Below are positions 1 to 13,905 of a stretch of DNA of 64,000 nucleotides, piece by piece (position 1 is the stretch's first letter; every line of letters begins with the position of its first letter). Origin of the DNA: Orthonyx spaldingii (Eukaryota; Chordata; Aves; Passeriformes; Orthonychidae); the NCBI GenBank assembly GCA_013397795.1, contig VZTJ01002533.1, positions 459,317-523,316 of the forward strand. The letters run 5' to 3'. The translations under genes were made by a program, and so were the position numbers. Under the pieces are notes generated by a model, which searched no databases, was not told the origin of the DNA, and saw only the letters and a list, made by a program, of their open reading frames with translations.

Positions 1-3000
1 GACTGATGTAAAAGACCTTTATGAATACATTATTTTTGTTTCATGGACATCCATTCTCATGACTTGATTCCTTTGAAATCAGTTTTGTGTTTGCAGAACT
101 TAAGAGCCGTGTACTTAATATTAACATCCTTACAAGGATTTTCAATCAGACATTTATGTTAATCCAGAGCCCACAATATCCACCATAAAATTGTTTTAAG
201 GGTACTGTAGACTTTCAAAGGCAAAATATTTTTAGTTCATACTTTCCTTAACTTCTGGATAATTTTAATTGTCTGCTTTTTTGAAAGAAATGTGTTTGGT
301 TTTTTATGCAACATTATTTTTCCCACAGAGCATTCTTTGATGTACACAAAACCAATAATACAGAGATAACCATCTTGTGCCATTATCTTGGCACTTCAAG
401 ACTTCTTTGAATTATTTGTGATGCCGTAAGGATTAGAAGATTCTCAGTTTGTATATGAGTGCCTTTCATTTAATTCAGACAGAGCTACTTCTGTTTATTA
501 AATACTTTCAGTACAATGGCACCATCACAAAGGAGCAAAAGGCTTCCCAGCTTTTACTGTAACTGCAAATTTTGTCTCCTGCTGCAGATCAGGGTGTGTT
601 TTCTTTTGCAGCATGGCTTCCTTTGCTAAGTGAAATATTTAGGGTGAAATCCTGACATCTTATTCACATTCTGCAATAACAACTTCTTCCACTGAAATCG
701 ATAAGACTACTCAAAGGATGAAGAGTTACATATATTAGAGGTGGGTAGAGTCTGATACCTCAGCATTTCTTTTCCTTTTAGCCTGCTTGACCAAGCTAGA
801 TGAGAACAGCCATAAAGCAGTGCTTTGGCCCATGTGAAAATGCTGCTGATACCAGGACAGCAGGATTCAAATCCAAATTATAGCCCCTGTAAAGTGAAAG
901 ATGGAGATATAGAAAGGGAAATAATTACAGCAAAAAAGCCAATTTAGTTATCAAAAATCTGCAAAATCCAAATGAAGCAATTATTTTGTTGAAAAGCAAG
1001 GGAGCAAATTGCACTGCAGTCAATTGCACAGTGTCATTCAAAATGGAAGAAAAATTGTTAGGGTGAGAAGTCTGACAAAGTTATGGTGACTTGCAGCTTT
1101 TACTTGATTGTTTATTAATAACAAAAGTCTTTTAGGCTAGGTATGTTAAGGCATAGTTGCCTGCCTCAGCTGATGAGTTACTATTGTGGTTTTTCCCAAA
1201 GCAAATGTGCTGAGAAAAGAGACTACACACTGAACTTGGAGATACTGGCAGTGCTGGTGTCCCTCAAGGATCTTCCTTTAACTTCTACACTTCTTCCTCC
1301 GCTTTTATCTGAACTATTTTCTCCAACAAATCACAGCACTTTCTCTCCAAGGTGTAACCTGAAAACAGCCAACCTCGCAGACCACATGTCCCAGAGACCA
1401 GAAATCCACAGCAGAGCTGCAGACTTCCCACGGGCCACTCTCAGTGTGTGAGTTCACAGGCAATTGTAGGAATGTTTTGTCCTCCTGTTCTTTTCTCAGA
1501 TGAGCTGGAAGAATGAAAAAAGTGGTTGAGACCTGAACAGAAAGGAGATAGTGACAGCCGCACCTGGGGAGCCAAGGATTCTGTTCACTTGAAGATATGC
1601 TGAAAGAAATAAGTCATGGCTCCCTTCATTTAAATTTATTTATCTTTTTATTATTACTTTAATAGGGACATGCCACATTATTAATGCAGTGGGAGAGAAA
1701 ACTTGCAAACTCCAGCAGACAACTGGGTATAGGGTTGCATGGTACTGTGCTTGATTTTGCAATATGGATGTGACAGATGGAAGAGCTACTGCAGGTCTTG
1801 TGTGTATTCCTTTGGTAGACAGAACAGGAATGTTTGAAACATTCATAGGCACAGAACATTTAGCCATCTCTCCTAACCTTAATCAAGCTGGGTTTAGTCT
1901 GCAGGAGGGGATTGGAGGAGTTCTGATCCCTTCTGACCAGGCTGATTGCCCTGATAAACTCATGCTTCTCACTTAACTGCCTGTTCATCTCAGTGGTCTC
2001 ATCTTAACACCTGGATTTAGAAGTTTGCTTTTTGGTAGTAAAGCCCCTGATACAGCTGTGGTTGATGACTGTGTCTGTTTAGCCGGGTTACAATATAAAT
2101 AAATAATGCTGAGCTGTAAAATTGTAGCTGACACCAAGAAAGCTGATGAAATGGGAATGTTTTTGTCTTTAGGAATTAGCATAAGAAAGTTGGGGATGTG
2201 CATCAAGTTGATGTCTTTAAACTTCCACAAACAGCTTGAGTTCCATGTGGCAGGATCCTGGGGACTGTAATTAAGATCAATGACTTGTCATTTTAATGAA
2301 TATGGATCCAAATCACACTGGGAAATTTCGCTTGTTGTGTCTCAGTACGCCAGTTTCCTTTACAGAAAGCAGGAAAGGTAAAACTTCCTATTTCCAATTC
2401 TTCGTTTCTTCTTTTCCAGTGGGCATGTCAGGGCAGGAGTGTGTTTGTTCAACACCTACACCAGTAATGACCTGGACTCGGGTACAGAGTTTAGATGAAG
2501 TTGCAGAGTCCTGACAACAGACTTGCTTTTCAGTTTCTTGGTTATGTATTGGTACAAATTTAATACAACCAGGCTGTGCTATAGAAGTGGGGCTTCTGGT
2601 TTTGCTCAAAATCCAGAAACACAGAGTTGTGACAAGAAGTTAATAACAAAGGACAGATTAATTGTACTCTGGAAATGTTTTGACTAGCACTTGTTCAAAT
2701 TCCAAGTAAGGGTTTTGTCAGTACTTTTTTAACCTGGACTAATGCATCCATCCCTTTCTGGAAAATTCAGTGTATTGTGTCATTCAGCATAAGGGAATAG
2801 GAGTGTTTTCCATGATCTATGTAATAATCAGTGTTTCCACCAGTTTATCTTGCCTTTCACACAGCAAGGGTGTGCTTTCCCAAGGTGCCAGATGTTTACA
2901 CCATCGAGTAGGTGAAATGTAGTAGAAAAGGATGTCATTTTGATGACTCTCTTTATAGCATATTCCTACCAGTGCTCATTCAAGGATCTGAGATGACAGT

Positions 3001-4270
3001 AGTAAATAATGCTTAGTACTCCTACAGTGTAGTACATGTTCAAAATTAAGTTGCAGTAGTAGTAGGTTTAGAGATCTCTGAAAAAGTGAATATGTACCAA
3101 AGGGAGAAAGTTAAACCTTGACTGTGATAAAACCATGTCAAGCCAAGAAGTGTTCTCTGGGGAGTGACTCTTTCTCATCTAGAAAAATAATAAAAAATGC
3201 TTCCGTGATTAGGTAAAATTAGATGCCTAAATGGACTCCAGGGAAATTATCATAGGGGGGAAAGGTAATTGTTTAATTTCTCACTACAGATGAAACTTCT
3301 AATTTGGGTAAATACTGAAATTCAAGTGAGACCATGGAAAAATTTGTTATTATACTTGTCTGTGAAAATTAAGATACTTGCAATCCAACCTGCCATTCCA
3401 GAGCTGTCAAGATACTACAGAAAGGTAGAGGACTGACTTAATAATTTTCTCTTCCTGATATTTCAGAATAGATTGAGATTTCAGATTGGACGTGCCTTGA
3501 TCTGAAGGCCACATTCTTAAGAGCTCTAGCATTGTAATTTTGAGGAAATACAGATAGTATTTGAGTCAAAGTCATTGTATGTCACTTAAAGTAGAAGTTT
3601 AAAGAAAAAAACCCCATACCATCAATAAATGTGTTAATATTGTGCCACCGTAAAGACCATTCACTTGTGTTCCCTAACCTACTCCTCCAGGCATAAGATA
3701 CTGGATGCCAGACACAAAACTTTTCTGCCCACACCATGCAGAGCAAAACTCCAGTGTATTACCTGTCAACATAGAGAAAAATGAGTTGTAAACCAGTGGA
3801 ATTAAACACAACACGTTAAATATACATTTTGGAACATAAGGGATGAAAAGATAAATATTAAAAGTCATCCCAATAATAGCAATACATAAAATATCTGATG
3901 ATTCTCTGAGTATTTTTAGAAAGCTGTGCATTGCTGTGGTATGCAACTGAAATATCACCCAGCGAGACTTCAGCATAATTAAGCAATGATTAATCAATAC
4001 TTAACTAAAGAAATTAAGCTCAGGAGAAACAATTAATTGAAGTTAAGTGAACTTTGACAGCTCATATTAAACTAAGGCTGTAATTAACAAAAGCACTGTG
4101 CATCTTCCTAATGGAGGGATGTGCAGGCTTCAGGTGCTAAGGATGGGGTGAGTGTTACTCTGCAGATTTCTTGATGAGGAGGAGCCACTGATGGAGAGCT
4201 TCATTTCAAGGCTTTGAAAAGAGAAAGTGATTTTTCTTTGGGAGCCCACGATGCTGATTGGTGACTTGAC

Positions 4271-4302
4271 TCTAAGTTCTTGCAGTTCTAAGTTCTTGCA
4301 GT
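4271..4302. repeat. Perfect 16-bp tandem duplication
   Basis: The unit tctaagttcttgcagt occurs twice head to tail with no mismatch. It looks like a recent replication-slippage duplication in intronic DNA. Confidence 0.9.
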
Positions 4303-5902
4303 TCAGATGGCTTTCTGGAGGAAAAATGCAGAACCTCCTGGTAGTGTTTGCAGCCTAGCCCCATGTCCTTCAGGCTCTCATAATTTAGGACCAAGCTGCT
4401 GGATGAGGTGGGGGGGAACTTCTGTAATGTCCATGACATTGCCAGATTCCACAGAGCCAGGGGGCTTCAGCCCTTTGCATCACTTGGAGCTCCACAACCC
4501 AGTTTCCTGAAGTTGTGCCTGTGGACAACTGCAGCAGGAGCAGCTGTGTCCAAAGGGCTGCAGCTCAGGGAAGGGCTGGGACAGGGAGATGGGGGAGGAA
4601 CAGTCTGGGGGACCTGGGAGTGCCTGACTGTGACAGAATTTTCTCTTTCTCATGTCTCTCTCCTCTCTGTTCTTGTGTTTTTATACTCCCCCCAAAGTAA
4701 CTTTCACTTTTAGTGCTGGTGAATGCCATCATCTACGGACACAATTTATAAACCCTTGTGCATGTGAGATGGTCTCAACATCTTTTCTGCAAAGCTTTCT
4801 CATGAAACCACAGAGTCAGGATACCTGATCTAATGCTTTTGAAAAGGTTGATTTATTACCTGGAGAACAAGCCTGGGGGAGGGAAGGAGCAGAATACAGG
4901 GAAGAGCTCTAAGTTACCATTGTTGTCTCTGAGGATCTGAAATGGCCACTGGTTCTGTTTGCAGTAGCTAAGCCATGTCCAACAATCCCAGACTGATGAT
5001 GGGTAAGGGTCAGGAATGGTGTTTAGAGCCTAATCCCAGACCCAGCCCACCTGAGAAACCATCCCTCCAGAGAGCAGGGCCTTTCCTTGCTTGTTTCTAG
5101 AGGCACTGGAGAGTGGCACAAGTCTCAGATGAGGGGGAAAAAAAAAAGAGATATGATTGGCTAGTGGCTTAATTGCTCTGTTAATTGCTTTGCCTCTGGT
5201 GTTCCCATCCCTGCAGAGAAAGTGCCTGAGGGTTATCTCAGCCGTGTGAGTTCCCCTCAGTGATGAGCAATTATCTCCCAGGCAGACACTACCAAATGTG
5301 GCTGTCACAAGATAGCTCCATTCAAAATGATGGATGGGCAGGAACGAAGACAAACTTAATTCCTGGAACTCAAATTAGGAGCTGGCACAGCCTCATCTGT
5401 GTGGATTTGGCCTGTGACTTCGTAACAGCAGGAATGTCAAGATGTACCTCACCAAAGGTTCAGGTCCTGAGCTGAACTCCATTGCTGGGGCCCATCTGAA
5501 AACACTTGTTGGACACTTACTGGTCTGATTTTCCTTTTGTTGAGGCCTCTATGGGATTGGTGTGGCCATGAAAGTGTTCTGGGTGCTCTGTGTGGAGGAG
5601 GCAGCATTTCTCTGCTTGCATTGACCAAACCTGGGCTAATCTGATCCAGTGAGTCCCATGCTCCAGGGGGAGGGAGGAGCATTCGGAGTCAGGTGGGCTG
5701 GTGGAGGTAAGGTAGCTTTCTGCTGCTTTGAAGCCACCAAAGAGGAAGAGCAAGCTGAGAATTTGCACTGATTTTTCTCTTTAAGCAGCTGTACAGCCAT
5801 ACCATAGGTGTGCCACGGTCCCCATTTGTGGGGGACCTGTGCTGTGGAGGAAGGAAGAGATTGACTCTGCAGGAAATTCCAAATCCTAATGGGACAGAGG
5901 CA

Positions 5903-6000
5903 GAAAGCAAAGAAAAACAAACCACACCCCCAACAATGCAAAGGTGAGGTGACCTGCCTGTGGCCACTCAGTCAGGCAGTAGCAGGATGAGGAGCACACC
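5903..6000 (-). repeat. MIR/CORE-SINE-like relic
   Basis: The order is a gggacagaggcag-like stretch, then gtgaggtgacctgcctgtgg, ccactcagtcaggcagtagc and a weak continuation. It follows the antisense MIR pattern of 'gaaactgaggca ... tgacttgcccaaggtcacacagc ... agtggcagagc'. Many mismatches are consistent with great age. The call is from recall of the consensus. Confidence 0.4.
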
Positions 6001-9000
6001 CTGTGCTGTTCCCATTAAAGCCTCTCCAGTAAGAGTGCCTGACCTGGTGCTCGTGTGGGCGAGTGTTCCCAAGCAGCTCTATAAATGTGCATTATTGCCG
6101 TGCTCCTGCCTGCCATATTGCCTCTTCTTTATGCACCCAGTGGTGGGACCTGTCTCTGGCTCATCAATTAAACCCAAGAGGGATGATTTCCACAGGTATT
6201 GCTACTTAGTGAAAGAAATTCATCCTTAGGCTAAAGGACAAAGCGCAAGGCCTAAGTGTTATTTAAATGGCTCATAAAACATGTGCTGGCTCTTTAGCCG
6301 GAATGAAAATCACCCTTAGCTAACATAGGAAATATCCTGCTTTCCTCTGCCTTCCCCAGTCTTTTCATGATGATGAATCTCTTTCCTCTTGCTCCCCATT
6401 ATTTCTGTAAATGAGAATATGCTGTAACATTGCTGAGGTTGGGCTAATTAAATCAGCTCTTTCTTATCTCATTGATCTGCATTTTAAAGCTGAGCTGATT
6501 AAGGATGAGAGACTATATTTGATTAGAAATATGTTTTTGCCAGTTAGTTACATCAAAGGGTAGATTACAGGAGAGCAGAGGAGCTGAACTCACATGGCTA
6601 CTGTTTCTCTTGGATGTTAAAAGAGAAATAACATGAAATAAAAACCAAACCCCAAGATGCATTTCTTACCCATATTTTTTCACAACAAATGATTATACCT
6701 TTGTTTTATCATCTGGAAAAAATTAATAATAGTAAAGTGTATTTGGGATACAGAGAAAACATTTTCATAAGCTGTGCAATGCTATGGATGGTGCTTTACC
6801 AAACATCCAGCAGAAATCTCACTAAAACTGCAGTCCGTTCCTGGTTTTATGCTGGCATCAGCAGAGTCATTCAGCACCCAGGACCAAATGCTTGCCTGGA
6901 CTGGCAGCCAGAGCAAAGGCTCAGAACAGGGCCCCTGGCTGGTCCTGCCTGGGCAAACTGCACAGCTCCTGTGTGGTTTTTGTGGCATTCCCAACCACTA
7001 CATCTGTTAAAGAAAATATTATGCTGGTGTGACTACCTTACAAAGTCCTTTGTTAAAGTCCTTCATTAAGCAAAGTTTTTTGATGGCTCTAAGGGTGTTG
7101 CATCCTCAGCTCAGAAGGGGTTTTCTCAGGGAAGGGGGAGTTAGGAAAAAGGATAGGAGAGAGAAGTTTCATTTTTCTTTCTCTTTGAGTTTTCCAAGAA
7201 GACTCAGTGCCATATTTAGCACCATAAATTTGGAGATGGCAAGGAAACCAGCTATCAGGTGTCCTCCTATATTGAGCCACCATGCAGCCATCAGAACAGC
7301 TCCTATTTCTCCTCAGTAGGGTTGGGTCTAACACAGTGACTTTATTCCTGTGTGCCACTGCTGAACCCTGCTAGGAAATGCAGCACAGCCTCTTAGACCC
7401 TCCACACCACTCTGAATGAGGTTGTGCTGCTCTTCTCAGGGTGACTGCAGGGAGGATCCTCCTGTTTGTCGCCTTGGTGCCTGTACAGAATCACCCACAC
7501 TGCTCAGCTGCTCGTCTTCACCCTTTCATCCCAGGCTTCCCTCACGGTTCTGACCTGCACTGGAACAGTAACCAGTGCTAGCACTTTGCTGCATTCACTG
7601 CCCACAGCCATCCTGCTGATGGTCCAGTGGCTCAGGTTGTCAGGGGCTTAAACTGCTCCAGGAAGAGCCTGTTGTGAGTGTCAGGACAGAAACATTCATC
7701 ACTCGGCTCTGAGGTCAAGCAATCAGAACAGGAGTTAGGGACAGCAGAGGGACTTCCAGAGATCTGGAATGTTCATGGGAAAGGCAGCACAGCTGCTACA
7801 AAGCATGGGCTAGGGGAAGGGAAACAGGGGTTTTACCCCTGGAGTAATACTGAGCAATATTATGCTTTATTAGTGACACGTAAGAAGTAAGTAGGAAGGA
7901 GCAGAAGATGAGAGAAAATTTTAATTTCCTTATCTTGAACAAAGAGTGCATAGTTAGTGATGACAGACAACAACAGTAACCATTCTCTATATCAGCCCAG
8001 TGCACTTTTCTGAATACCAAAACCAGCAGAAATGAGTTTCTCTCTCTAGCTGCTCTCTTCTCTGCCTTTTTGCTTGAAATGTTCACTTGAGGGGCTTGCA
8101 TGTAGGAACTCAAGCAAACTTCATGCTTTCTACTCAAAAGAGGTAATAGGTGAGGACGACAGGCTACTTGCAGGAAGATATTTATTAAAAAACACATCCC
8201 AGACATCAAGGCCTGCATGCACAGAAACAGCTTCAGACTTACTCCTTAAAATGTGATTAAAAGCCATTGAAAATTAATCTGTACATAAATTTAACTACCA
8301 AACAAAAACACAGAGTGAGAAGAACGGTCAGTTCATCTGGCATGGGATTTCTGAAATGTTTGATCTGTAGAGGAACAAAACTGTTATCAATTCATGGTTT
8401 ATTTTTAATTTGTGTCACAAGTGAGGTGGTGCAAAAGCTTATTTATTTACTATGAAGAAATACAGATATTTATCCTTAAATGAGAATTAAAAAAACTCTC
8501 TGCAAGAGATTAATCACAACATGCCACAATGAGATTTAATAAGCATGAGATGTATGTAGGAATTATTTTTCTATTTTTGCAGTGGCTGTATTTGCTTGTA
8601 TTACTGCTCAGAGAGATAATAGCAGCTCTAGTGGCATTACCATTGAAATCCATGAAATTTCCCTTGAATTAAAAGAATCCTTTAAGGAACAACAAGGGTG
8701 AGGAAGGTGACTCCAAAGCTAGTGAGTCTCCTTCCAGAAGACTGATTGGTGTAAATTGTGGCTTAAGTTAGGAGGGACTGAATATGCTTAGTCCTTCAAA
8801 GAGTTGGACTTCATACATTTCATTTGTTTTATGCATTAGGCAATGGGATTTACAATGAAAGTGGTCAGGATGCAGGTTTCAGAATTTACCCTCAAATGTG
8901 AATTTGCTTGCTTCATGTACAGTGACCAAAACTGCATTTTTGCATCACTGAAGGTGCATAAATTCAAGTATTTATTAAAATCCCAATTCATCTTGGAATA

Positions 9001-12000
9001 CAATATCCAATCACTTTGCTATGTGTCAATTCCCCACAAAATTTAATTGATAAGTAAATAATTATTCCCTTTTATTCCTATTTGTGTGACAGCAGAATTG
9101 ATCCCGTTTAAAATCTTCACAAGTGTCTCTTTAATAAATGAATGCAGCAGTCCAAAATGATGACCTCCATTAAACCCAAATTAAAGACTTATTTATGATA
9201 TTCAGTTTTTATATTTTTCCAAACAGAAAGTTAACTTCTAGGCCAAAGAAGGCCCCCAGTACCCTCTGAGCTAATGTTTCATTTAAAAGATCTGTTTCAA
9301 GAACACTCATACTTTGATGCATTAGTTTCCTCTGTGAGACAATAAGAAGATTCCTGTCTGAGAGACACTGCAATGATAAAAATAATAATGTCTGAGTAAT
9401 ACTGGGGGTGGCACTGCCAGTGTGTATTGAGGAGGCATTTGAGTGAAACGGTGTTGCCAAGTTTGCAGGTTTTTTATTACAGTGATTAGTAAGAATAGTT
9501 ATTCTCCTGAATTCAGGGTTGTTATTTTGTCTAGGTTTACAAAGCCTGTTCAACAGGAGCTGTGTACACGTTTGTGTGTAAGTGAGGAGGCCACTGGCTG
9601 ATTCCTGCTCCTGAATGTGATTGACCATAGTGTGGCATTTCTAAGGAACTCTTTTTTTTCCTATCTCATCTATAAGAAAACTCAAAAGTATATTCCCTCC
9701 ATTTATTTGTTGGTTTTAGAAAAGTATCAATTGTTTTAAAAATCTCAAGCAGCTGTATCAGGGAGGCCAACACTGTCCTTCTGTGTGATATGGGATTTCT
9801 GTCCCAAGTCTTCAGTGTCTCCCCTCCATCTAGATAACACACAGAAACAGGATGGAAAACCCTCAACAGATTGAACCCTTTTCAGCCCAAAACTATGTGC
9901 AGAATAGAGCTCAGCTGCAGTATTTTTTTTTTTATTATTTGAAGGCAGGTCCCTTGCAAAAACATGGAATCGAGCAGAGCAGAATTTTCTCTCTCAGAGC
10001 CCTTCCTCAGGTCTTGGTTGCACCATGCCAGGCAATCAAGGGCGGTTATTGTGTCTTTGACAAGGTCTTTGCAGAGACAAGTGTTCCACAGAGAAGCTGA
10101 GACTTCATACCATCCCTGGCTGCTGGGCAGACACGTCCATGTGCCCACCCATCTGTGTTTGCAGCAAATTTACCTGGATGAATGCAATCAGGTTCAGGAG
10201 TGAGATGTCAATCAAAAGCTTAGGAAACGGAGGCAATGCTGCCCTCGTTCTAAAAGTCTCACTGATCAATGTAAAAGGGAACTAACTTGGGGAGCTTGCA
10301 ATCTTTGCCTTTAATAAGGCTCTTGTTAGAAGAGCTTCTCATACTTGGGTGAGCTGATTGAGCTGGTCTGAGAGACAGAAAGTAAAGAGTGGTATCTCAG
10401 AGCCTCTTTCAAGGCTACAGAATGCATGAGCTGCGGTAGGAAGCAAAGAGGAAACCATCATGCCTGTTCCCCTAATCTGAAACCCCTCCTGAATGCCCAT
10501 CTCAGGGCCAATATCTGTAAGGAAGAGCTGGTAATGGCAAAGGGTAATGGGAATTTGTAGTTTGATCCTTTAGCATATCTAATTATTATATTGATTTTAA
10601 AAGAGAAGGTATATTTAATATGTCTAATTGAAGCAGGAGATGGTGTTTTCAGTTTAGCAGAGCTTCCTCAAAGGGTTGCATGAAGTCTAAAATTAATACT
10701 CATCTTTTGAAATCTATGGTCTCATTACTACCAACCCTACCAGAGCTGAAATATCACACATTTTACATTTCCTGGGACAACATACAGCACAACATTTTAT
10801 GTCTGCTTTAACAAGCTTAGAAACTCATATTGCGAAAAAAACACCGAAACAAACCTCATCTGCAGACAGGCTAAAATAAGCAATAAATCCAGAGTGAAAA
10901 CATTTAAATGGCAGGCAAAGCCCACCATAAAAAAAAAAAACTCCATGGGAATCAAAGAAAAGTCTTTGAACTCCTGTGAGTGATAAGAGTTTTAAAATCT
11001 TAATGCCAAAACCCTGGCTAGTAGGGCAACAGCCTTTGAAAGCATAGGTCAGTGTTCCAGCTGTCTGGCATCGTGTGTCCAGCCAATTCTTGTCCTTTAT
11101 TTCCCTGGTGCTGTAAAGCTGATGAGGGACAGAAGCTGATTGAAGACTGTAGTGCCCAATTTTTCAAAGACCAAGGGTTATTTAATGTTCAGCTGGAGAT
11201 CTGTATGTGGATTTAAGTCTGGGCCGATACTTTAATAATTACTCTGGCTCTTCTGTTTCCCCACAAAGAGGTCAATCCAAGGGTTGTGTTAGAATCTGAA
11301 GGCAATTAGAGTAGCTTCAGAGCAGATTTTGTTTATCACTGTAGTTATAACAAGTATTTTTTGTTTTTTTTCCCCCAGCCTGTTGGGCTATCTAAAGTGT
11401 GACAAGGGATATTACTTAACAACAGTTGGAGGCCTTTGAGGGAGCAAAGACTGACTGATTAGGCTTAACTTGTCATTTACTGATGAATTCTTTTGAACAA
11501 AAAGTAACTCAGGCATGTGGCTAATGATAGTTTTGAAGGACACAAAGGGAAAATATGGGTAAAGTTAGAAGTTTATTAGGGTTATAGATGAAAAAATAGA
11601 AGATTAAAAATCAGTTGGAAGGGTAAGTAGAGGGTGCTTTAAAAATAATGCAAATGCTATAAAATAAGCCACAGTTGCTTTGCTTTTTACAAGGCATCTT
11701 TATATGTACCGTGATGAAAAATCCTGCTTCAGCTTGTTTAGGAAGTAGTAAAATCAGGTGTGAAATGAGTTTTGTAGTCTATGAAAATCTGAGGTTCCAA
11801 CAGTTGACCTTAGCTAAGACAAAATTAGCAAAGCATAAAATTTCAAACAAAAAATACAGGGAAAAAAACCAGACAAAAATAGAATTTCCATCCAACTTAG
11901 GAAGTCTAGGTTGCAAATACCGGCTTTATTTTTAGAAGAAGGACTGGGACTCCCCAGATCAGAGCAATTGCTTCTACTATATTCTTCAAGGAAACCTTAA

Positions 12001-12464
12001 TGTTGCCATCACAGGCCTTTACTTCTGACTAACTGTAATTTTCCAACAAAACACAGTTTTGGCTGTTGCCTGTGTTGAGTCTGAGGGTGGCAGGGGGTGT
12101 GATTGTGACACTCCATGCCCACATTAACCCCTGTGAGGATGCTGCCAGAGGGTTGTTCAAATTAACTAACATCTGATCACAAAGGGGTGGCAGGTGTGAT
12201 CAGTTCAAAGCAGGTGGAAATATCACACAGGGAAATTGAAATGATCACAAGTGTTGGGGAGGCAGCAGTGGGATGAAGTTCAGCAGTTCAAAATGCAAAC
12301 TCACCTGGTTTTGGCCAGTAAGGAATTCTGCGATGGCTGGGGACGTGACTTGATGGGAGAAAGAGGACACAGACATGGCAGCTGATCACAGGAAAATCAT
12401 GAGTCAAACATAAGCCTGTATTGTGTCAGGGAAGATATTTTCATTGGGGAAGAGTGAAGAATTT

Positions 12465-12625
12465 AACAGCCCTGTACTAGACTCCCTGAAAACTCACCTG
12501 GAATACTGACTGCCATACCAGTTAAACTTCTGCAAGAGTGACACACTCAGATTGGGGGAGAGTCAGTGTAAAACCATTAGTTATGATTAGAAAAGCCATA
12601 AAGAATCAGACTAAAGGCATTTGCA
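12465..12625 (+). repeat. Old CR1 LINE fragment (possible)
   Basis: The segment around cctgaaaactcacctggaatactg resembles the CR1 reverse-transcriptase region coding the 'RPHLEYC' motif. The following bases weakly continue toward the region that precedes the CR1 3' end. The match is short and degraded, so a chance resemblance is possible. Confidence 0.35.
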
Positions 12626-13779
12626 GTGCAGTAGAGTGTTTCTGATGGTGACCAAGAGTAAAAGCTTAACAAAGGGTGTAAGATAGTATAAGCACGAGCA
12701 ATAGCTCCCCAAAACACTGTCAGTCTTCAGCAAATTTAAATTTAAAATCTTCCTGAGCAAGAGGCATTATCTTTGCTTTTATGTTCTTTCAACAACTGTT
12801 TCCTCTGCTGGATTTCCTCCCATACCTTCTTCTACTCACTTTGCTTTCAGCTTGCTTTCAGCATGTCTGCAGCAGCAGGGATTTCTGCAGACACGACATG
12901 TGGGAGAAACATCAGCTTTTGCTTCTTTGGAAACCGATCCTTTTTAATTCCTCTAATGTCACTAATTCTTATTTTTAAGAAGACAATGAGGAATCATTTC
13001 TTGTTCATTTCTTTCTCCCTAACAGTGCTCTGGGAAATGGAAGTGCCTGTCTTACACCAAGACAGCTTGGCTTGTTAATTTTAACACAATTAAGGATGAA
13101 GGAACACGACTGCGATCTATAAATGGGCACTGGGCTGCACGGCAGTGAAGAGCAAGAGCAGTTTCAGCTGAAAAAAAATTTTGTCCAAAGAACAAAAGGA
13201 TATTGAGAATGAATAAATTTAAGTTGAAAAGTAGAAGAAAAGTTTTAGCCATGAAGAGAATGAGACTTTGGGATAGTCTACTGGTCGTGGGTTGGCTTTG
13301 ATTGAGCTATATTTGTGCAAATAGATCTATCAATTTAGAAGAAAACACCCTCACTTTTTCCTTGAAGCCTAGGAGATCAGTTGCATCAGGTGTGTTAAAT
13401 TTTCACAAATGGAAATGGTTTGGTTGGCATCGCTTCAGGTTGCCTTTGAGTCTCTTGTCTGAATCGTCATGATCCATTGATAGGAGGATGAAGCATGGCC
13501 TTCTACTCATGTCTGCAGAGGTACTTGAATGAATGACCCAGTTGCTTTAATCACTCAGACATCCCCCTTCTTGGAGGGGATGGAGAGAATCCTGAGTGTT
13601 TTATAGATAGAGCATACACTTAATTAATGGAAAATGTCATAGAGCACAATGGCAGAGGAGCCCACCTGATGAGTTGGGAAGGCTTTTCCCATTTTCTGCC
13701 TTATTTGCGGGAATGAGAAGTGATTTTAAGAACCTGCTCAACTCTTGTCACTGCAGGACCATAACACTTCACCTTGCTC

Positions 13780-13905
13780 CATAATGTTTTATCCCCTCTA
13801 AAACCTCCTGTGATGGAGTTTTGTTCCAACACTTCCCCCAGAGGACTTTGCTCTCCTGTCTAATAAATTTCACAGTTAGGAAGCTTTCTCTGATGCTTTG
13901 TCACT
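13780..13905 (-). repeat. Old CR1 LINE 3'-region fragment
   Basis: acctcctgtgatggagtt, a ttccaacacttcccc stretch and then cacagttaggaagctttctc match, in order, the antisense of the CR1 3' region ('...gttccagtgcctaac...cacagttaggaaattttt...'). It is heavily diverged and presumably predates the avian radiation. Confidence 0.5.

Noticed and set aside
7796..8218. 140-codon minus-strand frame
   Set aside because: It has no domain or splice context and lies in the presumed CALCR intron. Length is within chance for a 64 kb window.
9209..9628. 139-codon minus-strand frame
   Set aside because: The composition is ordinary intronic, with no family resemblance and no supporting signals.
11675..11935. 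Possible TM7 exon of CALCR (FLQGIFICTVMK-like reading)
   Set aside because: It lacks the conserved YCFCNNE ending and a donor site in phase, so the resemblance is a chance hydrophobic stretch.
12773..13078. Hydrophobic reading as a receptor exon
   Set aside because: No class B receptor motif, no matching splice sites, and two overlapping frames look equally hydrophobic.
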